This document shows, piece by piece, positions 17,216 through 26,833 of a stretch of DNA of 64,000 nucleotides. A program made the translations under genes and the position numbers. The stretch comes from Streptomyces sp. NBC_01451. GTDB taxonomy: Bacteria; Actinomycetota; Actinomycetes; Streptomycetales; Streptomycetaceae. The DNA lies in assembly GCF_036227485.1 (NCBI RefSeq), contig NZ_CP109479.1, positions 1,798,001 to 1,862,000 of the forward strand, in the 5' to 3' direction. The first letter of the stretch is position 1, and the number at the start of each line of letters is the position of its first letter. Under the pieces are notes generated by a model. It saw only the letters and a program-made list of their open reading frames with translations. It searched no databases and had not been told where the DNA came from.

Positions 17216-20200
17216 CGGCTATCAGGATCCCGGACTCAACCGGCTCAGGGCACCGGCCCGGGGCGCCGCCGAGCTGAAGGACCTGCTGAGGGACCCGGCG
17301 ATCGGCCGCTTCGACTTCGTACGCGAGCTGCCGAACCGGCCGAAGGAGGAGATCGAGACCGCGGTCGAGGAGGTGCTCAGCAACCGCGACCCCGACGATC
17401 TCGTCCTGCTCTACTTCGCCTGCCACGGCATCCGCAACGACGCCGACCGGCTGTTCTTCGCCACGCTGGGCACACAGCTGAAGCGTCCGCACACCACCGC
17501 CATCCCGGCCGCGTTCCTGCACCAGCTCCTCGACGAGTGCGAGGCCCGCACCAAGATCGTGCTGCTGGACTGCTGTTACAGCGGGCTCTTCCACCGGGGC
17601 TCCCCCATGTCCCCCGCGCCCGTGAACGTCGAGGCGGCGCTCGGCGGGCGCGGCACGTTCGTCATCACGGCGTCGACGGCCCTGGAGTACGCGTACGAGG
17701 GTGAACACCTCACCGTCGACAACAGCCTGACGGCCCCGCGGTTCACGGCGGCCGTGATCGAGGGGCTGAGCACCGGCCTCGCCGACCGGAACCGGGACGG
17801 GGTGATCACCCCGGAGGAGCTGTACACGTACGTCCACGACACGGTGGTCAACCAGGCGGGGCCCGAGCAGACGCCGACCAAGTCGGGCCAGTGCGAGGGG
17901 AACGTCGCCCTCGCCTACGCGCCCTGGGTCGACGCGTCCGCCGGGCCCGCCACCCGGGCCGCGATGGCCGAGGAACTCACGCTGGGCTCCCTGCTGCCGC
18001 CGCCCGTGGAGACCGTCGACCGGGGTTTCGGCTGCGACGCGTGGGAGGGCGCGTCCCGGCTGCTCGTGCCCGTCGGCCGGCTGGAGAACATCACCGGCAG
18101 CGATCCCGTGTGCGTCGACTTCTCCAGCCGGGAGGGCAACGCGGCCGTCGTCGGCAGGCTGGGCAGCGGCAAGACCACCCTGCTGCGCTCCATGATCATG
18201 TCCCTGGCGCTGACCCACACCCCGCACGAGGCCGAGTTCTATCTGCTGGAGGGGGCGGTCAACCGGCTCGGGGTGCTGCGCTCGCTGCCGCACGTACGGA
18301 CGTTCGCGGCGCCGCACGAGCACAGCGCGGTCGAGAACGCCCTCACGGCGGTCAAGGCCGTGATCTCCACCCGGCGCACCCTGTTCCGCGACCTCGACAT
18401 CGACTCCATCGAGGCGTTCCGCGCGCTGCGCACCACGGGCCGGATCGAGGAGGGGGCGGCGAGCGACGTCTTCCTCGTCATCGACGGCTGGCTCGACTTC
18501 GCCTGGGAGCACCCGGGGTTCGAGGACACGGTCCACAAGCTGGCCAACACCGGCCTGAACTACGGTGTCCATCTGCTGGTCACGGCCCGCCGCTGGAGCG
18601 ACTTCAGCACGGATCTGCGGGGGTTGCTGGGCACTCGGCTCGAACTCGCCCTGGACGACCCGGAGGAGTCCTTCTTCGATCCCGCGCTGGCGTCGGGGGT
18701 CGCGGTCGGCTGGGCACTGTCCCGGCGCCGTCGGTTCCGGGTCGCGGTGCCGCGCTTCGACGACGGGGCGGGACCGGCGGCGGCGCGGGAGTCGTTGGCG
18801 GAGACGACGGAACTGGTCCGGGCGGGGTGGGCGGCGCTGCGGACCCGGGCGGACACCGGTGCGCCCGTCAAGTCTCCCGCCGGCCGCCAAGGAGGCGTCG
18901 TCACCGGCCTGTTGGGCGTCGACAACCCGGCTTCGCCGAATCTGCCTGCCCTGCGTGCCCGGTCGGATCCCGAGGACCGGCTGAGGGTGCCGATCGGGGT
19001 CGGCGAGGACGGCCGGCCGGTGTTCCTCGACCTCAAGGAGAGCGCGCACCACGGGATGGGCCCGCACGGTCTGTGCGTGGGTGCGACCGGCTCCGGCAAG
19101 TCGGAGCTGCTCCGGTCGATCGTCCTGGGGCTGGCCGTCCGCCACTCGGCGCAGGAAGTGGCCTTCGTCCTGGCCGACTTCAAGGGCACCGCGACGTTCG
19201 CGCCGCTCGCGGGGCTGCCCCACGTCTCGGGGCTCGTCACGGGCCTGGAGGGCGATCCGCGGCTCGTGGCGCGGATGCGTGAGGCGATCAGTGGTGAACT
19301 GAACCGGCGCCAGGCGCTGTTGCGGGCCGCGGGCGGTCTGTCGAGCGTCCACGAGTACGCACAGGCCCGCGCCTCCCGGGACGATCTCGAACCCCTGCCG
19401 ACGCTGGTGCTGGTGATCGACGAGTTCTCCGAACTCCTCGCCACCGAGCCTGATCTCATCGACCTGTTCGCGCAGATCGGCCGGGTCGGCCGGGCTCTGG
19501 GTGTGCATCTGCTGCTGGCCTCGCAGCGGCTGGACGAGAGCCGCATGCGCGGGCTGGACACCTATCTGTCGTACCGCGTCGGGCTGCGCACCTTCTCGGC
19601 CTCCGAATCCCGTGCGGTGCTGGGCTATCCCGACGCCTACCATCTGCCGCCGGACCCGGGCGCCGGGTTCCTCAAGGCCGACACCACGGACGTACTGATC
19701 CGCTTCAAGGCCTCCTACGTGTCCGCCGCGCTGCCGGGCGCGGCCGGGGCCGACGACTCCGGCTCGCTGGTGGACGCCGTCGTCGGCCGGTTGTCGGGCA
19801 CGGAACCGGGCGCGCACCGGATCTGGCTGCCGCCGCTGGACGCGTCGCCCTCGCTGGAGTCGTTGCTGCCGGCGAAGGCGGCCGGCAGACGATCCGGGCG
19901 GAGAACCGGCCCGCCCGCCCCGCCGTTCCAGCCCCTGCGGAGTGTCCCCTTCGCGGTGGTCGACGAGCCGTTCCACCACCGGCGCGGTGTGCTCGGCCTG
20001 GATCTCTCCGGGACCGAGGGGCACGTTCTCGTCGTCGGCGGGCCGCAGTCCGGCAAGTCGACCGCCGTGGCCACGCTCATCGCGTCGCTCGCCCTGACCC
20101 ACGAGCCGTCCGACGCGCAGTTCTACTGCCTGGACTTCGGCGGCGGCAAACTGGAGCCGCTGGCCGGGCTGCCCCATGTGGGCGGCGTCTCCTCCCGGCT

Positions 20201-21506
20201 GGCCGCGGACCGGGTCCGGCGTACGGTCGCCGAGGTGGCGAGGACACTGGAGGAGCGCGAGGAGTTCTGGCACGCCCACGGGGTCGACTCGATGGCCGCG
20301 TACCGCCGTCGGCGCGGGAGCGGTGAGTGGCCGGACCAGCCCTGGGCGGACGTCTTCCTCGTCATCGACGGCTGGGCGACCTTCCGGACGGACTTCGAGG
20401 CACTCGAACCTGTCGTCAACGACATCGCCCTGCGCGGCCTGGGCCACGGTGTGCATCTGCTGATCAGCGCCGCCCGCTACGGAGAGGTCCGCGTGGCGAT
20501 GCGCGACCGTCTGCTCAGCAGGATCGAACTGCGCCTCAGCGACCACTCGGAGTCCGAGATCGACAGGCGTCAGGCACTGCACGTCCCTCTGGGCATACCC
20601 GGCAGCGGTCTGTCCCGTACCGGGCTGCACTTCCTGACCGCCCTGCCGAGGCTGGAGCGCGACGTGGAGGGGCTGCCCGCCGGCGAGGCGACCGCCCGGC
20701 TGGTCGCGCACGTGCGCGACAACTGGTCGGGCCCGGCGGCTCCCCCGGTGCGCACGCTCCCGGAGCTGGTCACCCTCGACGAGCTGCCCGGCCCCGACGA
20801 GGCCCCCGGCCAGGGCATCGCCGTCGGCATCGACGACGCCAGTCTGGCCCCGGTGTACCTCGACTTCTCCAGCGATCCGTTCTTCCTCGTCTACGGCGAG
20901 TCCGAGTCCGGCAAGAGTTCGTTTCTGCGCTTGCTGGTACGGCAGCTGCGTGCCCGGCTCTCGCACGGCGAGGCCCAACTGCTCGTCGTCGACTACCGGC
21001 GGTCGCTGCTCGGCGAGGTACCCGAGGAGTACCTGCTGGGTTACTGCCCTTCGGGACCCCCGGTCGCCGAGGCCGTCAAGCGGCTGGCCGTCCTTCTGGA
21101 CGCCCGGATGCCCGGTCCCGATGTGACGGCCCAGCAGTTGCGCGCCCGCGGCTGGTACGAGGGCCCGGACGTGTATCTGCTGGTCGACGACTACGACCTG
21201 GTCGCCACCAGCAGCGGCAACCCCCTCGCCCCGCTCATGGAATACCTGCCGTTCGCCCGCGATCTGGGCCTGCGCATCGTGCTGGCGCGCAGTTCGGCCG
21301 GGGCCTCAAGGTCTCTGTACGAGCCGTTCGTGACCCGCTTGAAGGAGCTCGGCGCGCAGGGGCTCGTGCTCTCGGGCGACCCCACCGAGGGTTTTCTCCT
21401 GGGCACCGTCAAACCTGCCCATCAGCCGCCCGGACGCGGCACCCTGGTGACCCGTAAGTCCACTCGTGGGGTTCAACTCGGTCATCTGAGCCCGGAGTTC
21501 GACTGA
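17178..21506 (+). CDS. Caspase-like protease fused to four EccC/FtsK-type ATPase domains
   Basis: A 1442-residue fusion. Residues 1-260 form a C14 caspase-like domain with the dyad His83 (YFACHGI) and Cys133 (LLDCCYSG). Four P-loop ATPase domains follow: A with Lys332 (GRLGSGKT), B with Lys641 (GATGSGKS), C with Lys960 (GGPQSGKS) and D with Lys1246 (GESESGKS). B has a canonical Walker B (VLVIDEFSELL) and the SQRLDESRM segment and resembles EccC D1. A and C share DVFLVIDGW and resemble D2; D resembles D3. The membrane anchor of EccC is missing. I chose ATG 17178 (GGGAG, 6-base spacing) over TTG 17172. The product is probably a cytosolic, peptide-triggered protease, but that is inference. Confidence 0.9.
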   Translation: MAGRRIALLVATDGYQDPGLNRLRAPARGAAELKDLLRDPAIGRFDFVRELPNRPKEEIETAVEEVLSNRDPDDLVLLYFACHGIRNDADRLFFATLGTQLKRPHTTAIPAAFLHQLLDECEARTKIVLLDCCYSGLFHRGSPMSPAPVNVEAALGGRGTFVITASTALEYAYEGEHLTVDNSLTAPRFTAAVIEGLSTGLADRNRDGVITPEELYTYVHDTVVNQAGPEQTPTKSGQCEGNVALAYAPWVDASAGPATRAAMAEELTLGSLLPPPVETVDRGFGCDAWEGASRLLVPVGRLENITGSDPVCVDFSSREGNAAVVGRLGSGKTTLLRSMIMSLALTHTPHEAEFYLLEGAVNRLGVLRSLPHVRTFAAPHEHSAVENALTAVKAVISTRRTLFRDLDIDSIEAFRALRTTGRIEEGAASDVFLVIDGWLDFAWEHPGFEDTVHKLANTGLNYGVHLLVTARRWSDFSTDLRGLLGTRLELALDDPEESFFDPALASGVAVGWALSRRRRFRVAVPRFDDGAGPAAARESLAETTELVRAGWAALRTRADTGAPVKSPAGRQGGVVTGLLGVDNPASPNLPALRARSDPEDRLRVPIGVGEDGRPVFLDLKESAHHGMGPHGLCVGATGSGKSELLRSIVLGLAVRHSAQEVAFVLADFKGTATFAPLAGLPHVSGLVTGLEGDPRLVARMREAISGELNRRQALLRAAGGLSSVHEYAQARASRDDLEPLPTLVLVIDEFSELLATEPDLIDLFAQIGRVGRALGVHLLLASQRLDESRMRGLDTYLSYRVGLRTFSASESRAVLGYPDAYHLPPDPGAGFLKADTTDVLIRFKASYVSAALPGAAGADDSGSLVDAVVGRLSGTEPGAHRIWLPPLDASPSLESLLPAKAAGRRSGRRTGPPAPPFQPLRSVPFAVVDEPFHHRRGVLGLDLSGTEGHVLVVGGPQSGKSTAVATLIASLALTHEPSDAQFYCLDFGGGKLEPLAGLPHVGGVSSRLAADRVRRTVAEVARTLEEREEFWHAHGVDSMAAYRRRRGSGEWPDQPWADVFLVIDGWATFRTDFEALEPVVNDIALRGLGHGVHLLISAARYGEVRVAMRDRLLSRIELRLSDHSESEIDRRQALHVPLGIPGSGLSRTGLHFLTALPRLERDVEGLPAGEATARLVAHVRDNWSGPAAPPVRTLPELVTLDELPGPDEAPGQGIAVGIDDASLAPVYLDFSSDPFFLVYGESESGKSSFLRLLVRQLRARLSHGEAQLLVVDYRRSLLGEVPEEYLLGYCPSGPPVAEAVKRLAVLLDARMPGPDVTAQQLRARGWYEGPDVYLLVDDYDLVATSSGNPLAPLMEYLPFARDLGLRIVLARSSAGASRSLYEPFVTRLKELGAQGLVLSGDPTEGFLLGTVKPAHQPPGRGTLVTRKSTRGVQLGHLSPEFD

Positions 21507-21508
21507 CG

Positions 21509-22681
21509 TCAGGCGACCGACCCGATGCGCCCCGCCGGTGCGGACGCCGAGGTGACGTCGTGGTGGATCGGCGTGTGCGCCCCGGTCAGCGACACCCCGC
21601 TCCCGCCCCGCCGGTTGGCGACGATCTCCGACGCGATGGACAACGCGGTCTCCTCGGGCGTACGGGCCCCGAGGTCCAGTCCGATCGGTGACCTGAGCCG
21701 GGCCAGCTCCAGCTCGGTGACGCCGACCTCGCGCAGCCGCTCGTTCCGGTCCAGGTGGGTCCGGCGGGAGCCCATCGCGCCGACGAACGCCACCGGCAGC
21801 CGCAGGGCGAGCCGGAGCAGGGGTACGTCGAACTTGGCGTCGTGGGTGAGGACGCACAGGACCGTACGTGCGTCCACGGCCGTCCGTTCCAGGTACCGGT
21901 GCGGCCACTCGACGACGATCTCGTCGGCCTCGGGGAAACGGGCGGGCGTCGCGAAGACCGGGCGGGCGTCGCACACCGTCACGTGGTAGCCGAGGAACTT
22001 GCCCATGCGGGCCAGCGCCGACGCGAAGTCGATCGCGCCGAACACGATCATGCGGGGCGGCGGCACCGACGACTCGACCAGGACCGTGAGCGGTGCTCCG
22101 CAACGAGAGCCCTGCTCTCCGATCTCCAGGGTGCCGGTGCGGCCCGCGTCGAGATACGCGCGCGCCTCGGCGGCCACCGTGCGGTCCAGCTCTGGATGGG
22201 CGCCGAAGCCGCCCTCGTACGAGCCGCCCTCGTACGAACCCTCCGGGCCGACGAGCAGGGCGCGGCCCAGCAGTTCTCCCGGGCCGGAGACGATCCGCGC
22301 GACGGCCGCCGCCTCCCCGCGCGCGGCGGCGGCCAGGGCCGAGGCGAACACCTCGCGGACGGGATCGGACCCCCGTACCGGCGTCACCAGGATGTCGATG
22401 ACGCCGCCGCAGGTCAGGCCCACGGCGAAGGCGTCGTCGTCGCTGTAGCCGAAGCGTTCGAGGACCGACTCGCCGTCCGCCAGGGCCTGTTGGCACAGCT
22501 CGTACACCGCGCCCTCCACACAGCCGCCGGAGACCGAGCCGATCGCCGTGCCGTCGGTGTCCACCGCGAGGGCGGCCCCGGGCTGGCGCGGGCCGCTGCC
22601 GCTCACGGCCACCACGGTGGCCACGGCGAAGTCGCGGCCCTGCTCGACCCACCGGTGCAGTTCTTCGGCGATGTCCAGCAT
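21509..22681 (-). CDS. XdhC/CoxI-family molybdenum cofactor insertion factor
   Basis: A 390-residue XdhC-like protein, which binds, sulfurates or delivers molybdenum cofactor to xanthine dehydrogenase. The N-terminal XdhC/CoxI domain has ATVVAVSGSGPRQPGAALAV and GSVSGGCVEGAVYE. The C-terminal Rossmann-like domain has IVFGAIDFASALARMG and VGAMGSRRTHLDRNERL. A short in-frame duplication SYEGGSYEGG lies near residue 160. The ATG at 22681 follows GAGGAGACCGAG. It is the last gene of the purine block and ends 2 bases from the convergent caspase-ATPase gene. Confidence 0.88.
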   Translation of the reverse strand: MLDIAEELHRWVEQGRDFAVATVVAVSGSGPRQPGAALAVDTDGTAIGSVSGGCVEGAVYELCQQALADGESVLERFGYSDDDAFAVGLTCGGVIDILVTPVRGSDPVREVFASALAAAARGEAAAVARIVSGPGELLGRALLVGPEGSYEGGSYEGGFGAHPELDRTVAAEARAYLDAGRTGTLEIGEQGSRCGAPLTVLVESSVPPPRMIVFGAIDFASALARMGKFLGYHVTVCDARPVFATPARFPEADEIVVEWPHRYLERTAVDARTVLCVLTHDAKFDVPLLRLALRLPVAFVGAMGSRRTHLDRNERLREVGVTELELARLRSPIGLDLGARTPEETALSIASEIVANRRGGSGVSLTGAHTPIHHDVTSASAPAGRIGSVA

Positions 22682-22736
22682 CTCGGTCTCCTCAACAACG
22701 GTCGTACGGAACGGCTTGCGGGGCTCGGCTGCCCGG

Positions 22737-24179
22737 CTAGTGCGCGCCGAGCCAGCTCTCAATAGGACTGAGGGCGAAATAGACGACGAAGATGCCTGTC
22801 AGGGCCCACATGAACGCACTGGTCTCCCGCGCCCTGCGCTGCGCGACCTTGATGGCGACGTAGGAGATCACGCCGGCGGCGACGCCCGCCGTGATCGAGT
22901 ACGTGAACGGCATGATCACGACAGTCAGGAAGACGGGGACGGCGGTGGCGCGGTCCGCCCAGTCGACGTGCCGGGCGTTCGACATCATCATCGCGCCGAT
23001 CACCACCAGGGCAGCCGCCGCGACCTCCCCGGGCACGATCGCCGTCAGCGGGGTGAAGAACAGACAGGCCGCGAAGAACAGTCCGGTGACGACGGCGGAC
23101 AGGCCCGTACGGGCACCCTCCCCCACGCCCGTCGCCGACTCCACGAACACCGTCTGGCCCGACGCGCCGGCGACGCCGCCGATCGCGCCGCCCGCGCCGT
23201 CGATGAACAGCGCCCTGGACAGGCCCGGCATCCGGCCCTCGCTGTCGGCGAGCCCGGCCTCCGTGCCGACGCCGATGATCGTCGCCATCGCATCGAAGAA
23301 GCCGGCGAGGACGAGGGTGAACACGATCATCCCGACCGTCATCGCACCGACCTCCCCCCAGCCGCCGAACCCGACGTCCCCGAGAAGGGAGAAGTCCGGC
23401 ATCGACACCGCGCTGCCGTGCAACTCCGGTGCGCCGCTGGCCCATTGCTTCGGGTCGATCATGCCCGTCGCGTTGAGCACGACGGCCAGCACGGTACCGC
23501 TGACGATGCCGACGAGGATCGCGCCGGGGGTGCCGCGCGCCTGGAGCATGACGATGAGGAGGAGGGTCGCGGCGAACAACAGCACGGGCCAGCCGACGAG
23601 TTCGCCGTTCGGGCCCAGGGAGAGGGGGGTTGCCGTGCCCTGGTGGACGAAGCCGGCCTTCACCAAGCCGATAAGCGCGACGAACAGGCCGATACCCATG
23701 GTGATCGCGTGCTTCAGCGCCAGCGGGATCGCGTTCATGATCATCTCGCGCAGGCCGGTGACGACCAGCAGCATGATGACCACGCCGTACAGCACGCACA
23801 TGCCCATCGCCTGCGGCCAGGTCATGACCGGCGCCACCTGCGAGGACAGCACCCCGGACACGGACAGACCGGCGGCCAGGGCCAGCGGGACCTTGCCGAG
23901 GAAGCCCATGAGGAGTGTGGTGAGGGCCGCGGCGAGCGCCGTCGCGGTGATCAGCGCGTGCCGGCCGAGGGTGTCTCCGGCGGCGTCCTTGCCGGAGAGG
24001 ATCAGCGGGTTGAGGAGGAGGATGTACGCCATCGCCATGAAGGTGGTGACGCCGCCACGGACCTCTCGGGCGAGGGTGGAGTCGCGGGCGGTGATGTGGA
24101 AGTAGCGGTCGAGTGCGGAGCGGGTGGGGGCCGCCGGGTCCCGTGTGACGCTTTTCGACTCCAGTGACTGCTGGGTCAT
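22737..24179 (-). CDS. NCS2/AzgA-family purine permease
   Basis: A 480-residue membrane transporter with about 12-14 hydrophobic segments. The family opener EVRGGVTTFMAMAYILLLNP is near residue 40, and the conserved GTATIIGVGTEAGL- and GASGQTVFVESATGVGEGAR-like segments are present. AzgA-type members import adenine, guanine or hypoxanthine with protons. Its place between the xanthine dehydrogenase genes and xdhC fits purine scavenging. The ATG at 24179 follows a GGGAG site; the frame remains open further upstream through the intergenic repeat, but without family similarity. Confidence 0.9.
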   Translation of the reverse strand: MTQQSLESKSVTRDPAAPTRSALDRYFHITARDSTLAREVRGGVTTFMAMAYILLLNPLILSGKDAAGDTLGRHALITATALAAALTTLLMGFLGKVPLALAAGLSVSGVLSSQVAPVMTWPQAMGMCVLYGVVIMLLVVTGLREMIMNAIPLALKHAITMGIGLFVALIGLVKAGFVHQGTATPLSLGPNGELVGWPVLLFAATLLLIVMLQARGTPGAILVGIVSGTVLAVVLNATGMIDPKQWASGAPELHGSAVSMPDFSLLGDVGFGGWGEVGAMTVGMIVFTLVLAGFFDAMATIIGVGTEAGLADSEGRMPGLSRALFIDGAGGAIGGVAGASGQTVFVESATGVGEGARTGLSAVVTGLFFAACLFFTPLTAIVPGEVAAAALVVIGAMMMSNARHVDWADRATAVPVFLTVVIMPFTYSITAGVAAGVISYVAIKVAQRRARETSAFMWALTGIFVVYFALSPIESWLGAH

Positions 24180-24261
24180 GTGTGCCGTCTCCCAAGGTTC
24201 ATAGGGGACTGGGAAGGTGCACGACCCGGGGGACGGCCCGAGGCGAGGGGGGTACTTGTGG

Positions 24262-24430
24262 GGTTCGTTGCCGGGTGCGGGTGCGTGGGGCTTCTCGCGC
24301 AGTTCCCCGCGCCCCCAAAAGACAAAGACCCGGCCCTGCGGGCTGAAAAGCACGGGCGCAGCCCCTGCTTTTCAGGGGCGCGGGGAACTGCGCGACCAGC
24401 CCCCACCGGACCCGCACCCGACAACGAACC
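24262..24430. repeat. Two-armed intergenic inverted repeat (about 54-bp arms)
   Basis: The left arm begins GGTTCGTTGCCGGGTGCGGG at 24262 and runs to GCGCCCCC near 24317. The right arm is its imperfect reverse complement and ends CAACGAACC at 24430. The loop contains CTGAAAAGCACGGGCGCAGC. The element fills the gap between the xanthine dehydrogenase large subunit and the permease gene. It belongs to a dispersed Streptomyces repeat type and could form a long hairpin in the purine transcript. Confidence 0.65.
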
Positions 24431-24432
24431 GC

Positions 24433-26832
24433 CTACGCCGTACCCGTGAGGTGCTCCGGACGTACCGGAGTCTTCGTGAGCTCCAGGCCCGTCGCGTTCC
24501 GGATCGCCGCCAGGACGGCCGGGGTCGACGACAGGGTGGGCGCCTCACCGACGCCGCGCAGGCCGTACGGGGCATGCTCGTCGGCGAGTTCGAGGACGTC
24601 GACCGGGATGGTCGGGGTGTCGAGGATGGTGGGGATCAGGTAGTCCGTGAAGGACGGGTTCCGCACCTTGGCCGTCCTGGGGTCGACGACGATCTCCTCC
24701 ATCACCGCGATGCCCAGGCCCTGGGTCGTGCCGCCCTGGATCTGGCCGACGACCGACAGCGGGTTGAGCGCCTTGCCGACGTCCTGTGCGCAGGCCAGTT
24801 CGATGACCTTCACCAGGCCCAGTTCGGTGTCGACCTCGACGACGGCCCGGTGCGCGGCGAACGAGTACTGGACGTGTCCGAAGCCCTGGCCGGTGCGCAG
24901 GTCGAAGGGTTCGGTCGGCCGGTGCCGCCACTCCGCCTCGACCTCGACGGACTCCTCGCCCAGGACGTCCACCAGGTCGGCGAGGACCTCACCGGCGTCC
25001 GTGACGACCTTGCCACCCTCCAGCAGCAGCTCGGCCGTGGCCCAAGCAGGGTGGTAGGAGCCGAACTTGCGCCGCCCGACCTCAAGGACCTTCTCGCGGA
25101 CCAGCTCGCAGGAGTTCTTGACGGCGCCACCCGTGACGTACGTCTGCCGGGAGGCCGAGGTCGAACCGGCCGAGCCGACCTGGGTGTCGGCCGGGTGGAT
25201 CGTCACCTGGGTGACGCCCAGCTCGGTACGGGCGATCTGGGCGTGGACGGTGACGCCGCCCTGGCCGACCTCGGCCATCGCCGTGTGGACGGTGGCCACC
25301 GGCTCGCCGCCGACCACCTCCATCCGCACCCGGGCCGTCGAGTAGTCGTCGAAACCCTCGGAGAAGCCGACGTTCTTGATGCCGACCGCGTAGCCGATGC
25401 CCCGGACGACGCCCTCGCCGTGGGTGGTGTTGGAGAGGCCGCCCGGCAGCTGACGTACGTCCGCCGCCTCGCCCGCCGCCAGCCACTGCTGCTCCGGCGG
25501 GAGGGGCATCGCCTTGACGCGGCGCAGGAGTTCGGCGACCGGGGCCGGGGAGTCGACGGCCTGGCCGGTCGGCAGCAGCGAGCCCTGTTCCATGGCGTTG
25601 AGGCGGCGGAACTCGACCCGGTCCATGCCCACCGCGTCGGCGAGCTTGTCCATCTGCGCCTCGTAGGCGAAGCACGCCTGGACCGCGCCGAAGCCGCGCA
25701 TCGCGCCGCAGGGCGGGTTGTTGGTGTACAGGGCGATGCAGTCGATGTCGACGTCGTCGACGACGTACGGGCCGGCGCCGAGCGAGGCCGCGTTGCCGAC
25801 GACCGCCGGGGAGGCGGAGGCGTACGCGCCGCCGTCGAGGACGATCCGCGCCTTCAGGTGGGTCAGCTTGCCGTCCTTGGTGGCCCCGTGCTCGTAGGTG
25901 AGCTTCGCGGGGTGCCGGTGGACGTGGCCGAAGAAGGACTCGAAGCGGTTGTAGACGATCTTCACCGGTTTGCCGGTGCGCAGGGCGAGGAGGCAGGCGT
26001 GGATCTGCATCGACAGGTCCTCGCGCCCGCCGAACGCGCCGCCGACACCGGAGAGCGTCATCCGGACCTTGTCCTCGGGCAGGCCGAGCACGGGCGCGAT
26101 CTGGCGCAGGTCGGAGTGCAGCCACTGGGTGGCGATGTACAGGTCGACGCCGCCGTCCTCGGCGGGGACGGCGAGGCCGGACTCCGGGCCGAGGAACGCC
26201 TGGTCCTGCATGCCGAAGGTGTACTCGCCGGTGACGATGAAGTCGGCGCGCGCTCGGGCGGCCTCGACGTCGCCGCGGACGATCGGCTGGCGGTGGACGA
26301 TGTTCGGGTGGTCGACGTGGCCGACGTGGTGGTCGGTGCGGTTGTCGTGGATGAGGACGGCGTCCGGCGCGGTCGCGGAGGCCTCGTCGGTGACGATCGG
26401 CAGGTCGCGGTACTCGACCTTGATCTTTGCGGCTGCGCGGCGCGCGGTCTCCGGGTGGTCGGCGGCGACGACGGCGACCGGTTCGCCGTGGTGGCGGACC
26501 CTGCCGTGGGCGAGGACCGGGGTGTCCTGGATCTCCAGGCCGTAGTTCCGCACGTCGGTCGGCAGGTCGTCGTACGTCATGACGGCGTACACGCCGGGCA
26601 GCGCGAGGGCCTCGGCCGTGTCGATGGACACGATCTCGGCGTGGGCGACCGGGGAGCGCAGGATCTGGCCCCAGAGCATGTCCTCGTGCCACATGTCGGA
26701 CGAGTACGCGAACTCGCCGGTGACCTTGAGGGTGCCGTCGGGGCGAAGCGTGGACTCGCCGACGCCGCCCTTGGTCTTCGAGCCCTGGGTGACCTTGGTG
26801 GGGGTCCCGAGGGGAGCGTTCCTGCCGGGCAT
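24433..26832 (-). CDS. Xanthine dehydrogenase, molybdopterin-binding large subunit
   Basis: A 799-residue molybdenum hydroxylase subunit. The N-terminal a/b hammerhead domain (VTGEFAYSSDMWHEDMLWGQ) is followed by four MoCo-binding segments, including QDQAFLGPESGLA, LSGVGGAFGGRED, CGAMRGFGAVQ and the C-terminal GLRGVGEAPTLSSTPAVLAA, where the catalytic Glu lies. It oxidises hypoxanthine and xanthine toward urate. The start at 26832 is 1 base after the 2Fe-2S subunit stop. An open frame extends upstream but only as a shadow of the neighbour. Confidence 0.95.
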   Translation of the reverse strand: MPGRNAPLGTPTKVTQGSKTKGGVGESTLRPDGTLKVTGEFAYSSDMWHEDMLWGQILRSPVAHAEIVSIDTAEALALPGVYAVMTYDDLPTDVRNYGLEIQDTPVLAHGRVRHHGEPVAVVAADHPETARRAAAKIKVEYRDLPIVTDEASATAPDAVLIHDNRTDHHVGHVDHPNIVHRQPIVRGDVEAARARADFIVTGEYTFGMQDQAFLGPESGLAVPAEDGGVDLYIATQWLHSDLRQIAPVLGLPEDKVRMTLSGVGGAFGGREDLSMQIHACLLALRTGKPVKIVYNRFESFFGHVHRHPAKLTYEHGATKDGKLTHLKARIVLDGGAYASASPAVVGNAASLGAGPYVVDDVDIDCIALYTNNPPCGAMRGFGAVQACFAYEAQMDKLADAVGMDRVEFRRLNAMEQGSLLPTGQAVDSPAPVAELLRRVKAMPLPPEQQWLAAGEAADVRQLPGGLSNTTHGEGVVRGIGYAVGIKNVGFSEGFDDYSTARVRMEVVGGEPVATVHTAMAEVGQGGVTVHAQIARTELGVTQVTIHPADTQVGSAGSTSASRQTYVTGGAVKNSCELVREKVLEVGRRKFGSYHPAWATAELLLEGGKVVTDAGEVLADLVDVLGEESVEVEAEWRHRPTEPFDLRTGQGFGHVQYSFAAHRAVVEVDTELGLVKVIELACAQDVGKALNPLSVVGQIQGGTTQGLGIAVMEEIVVDPRTAKVRNPSFTDYLIPTILDTPTIPVDVLELADEHAPYGLRGVGEAPTLSSTPAVLAAIRNATGLELTKTPVRPEHLTGTA

Positions 26833-26833
26833 G

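Noticed and set aside
16935..20978. A 1347-codon minus-strand open frame
   Set aside because: Antisense to the EACC1/caspase-ATPase genes, which have clear catalytic motifs. Composition is typical of a high-GC shadow frame.
17178..21506. A type VII secretion locus
   Set aside because: Although EccC-like domains are present, there is no EccB, EccD, EccE, mycosin, PE/PPE or Esx gene nearby, and the protein has no membrane segment.
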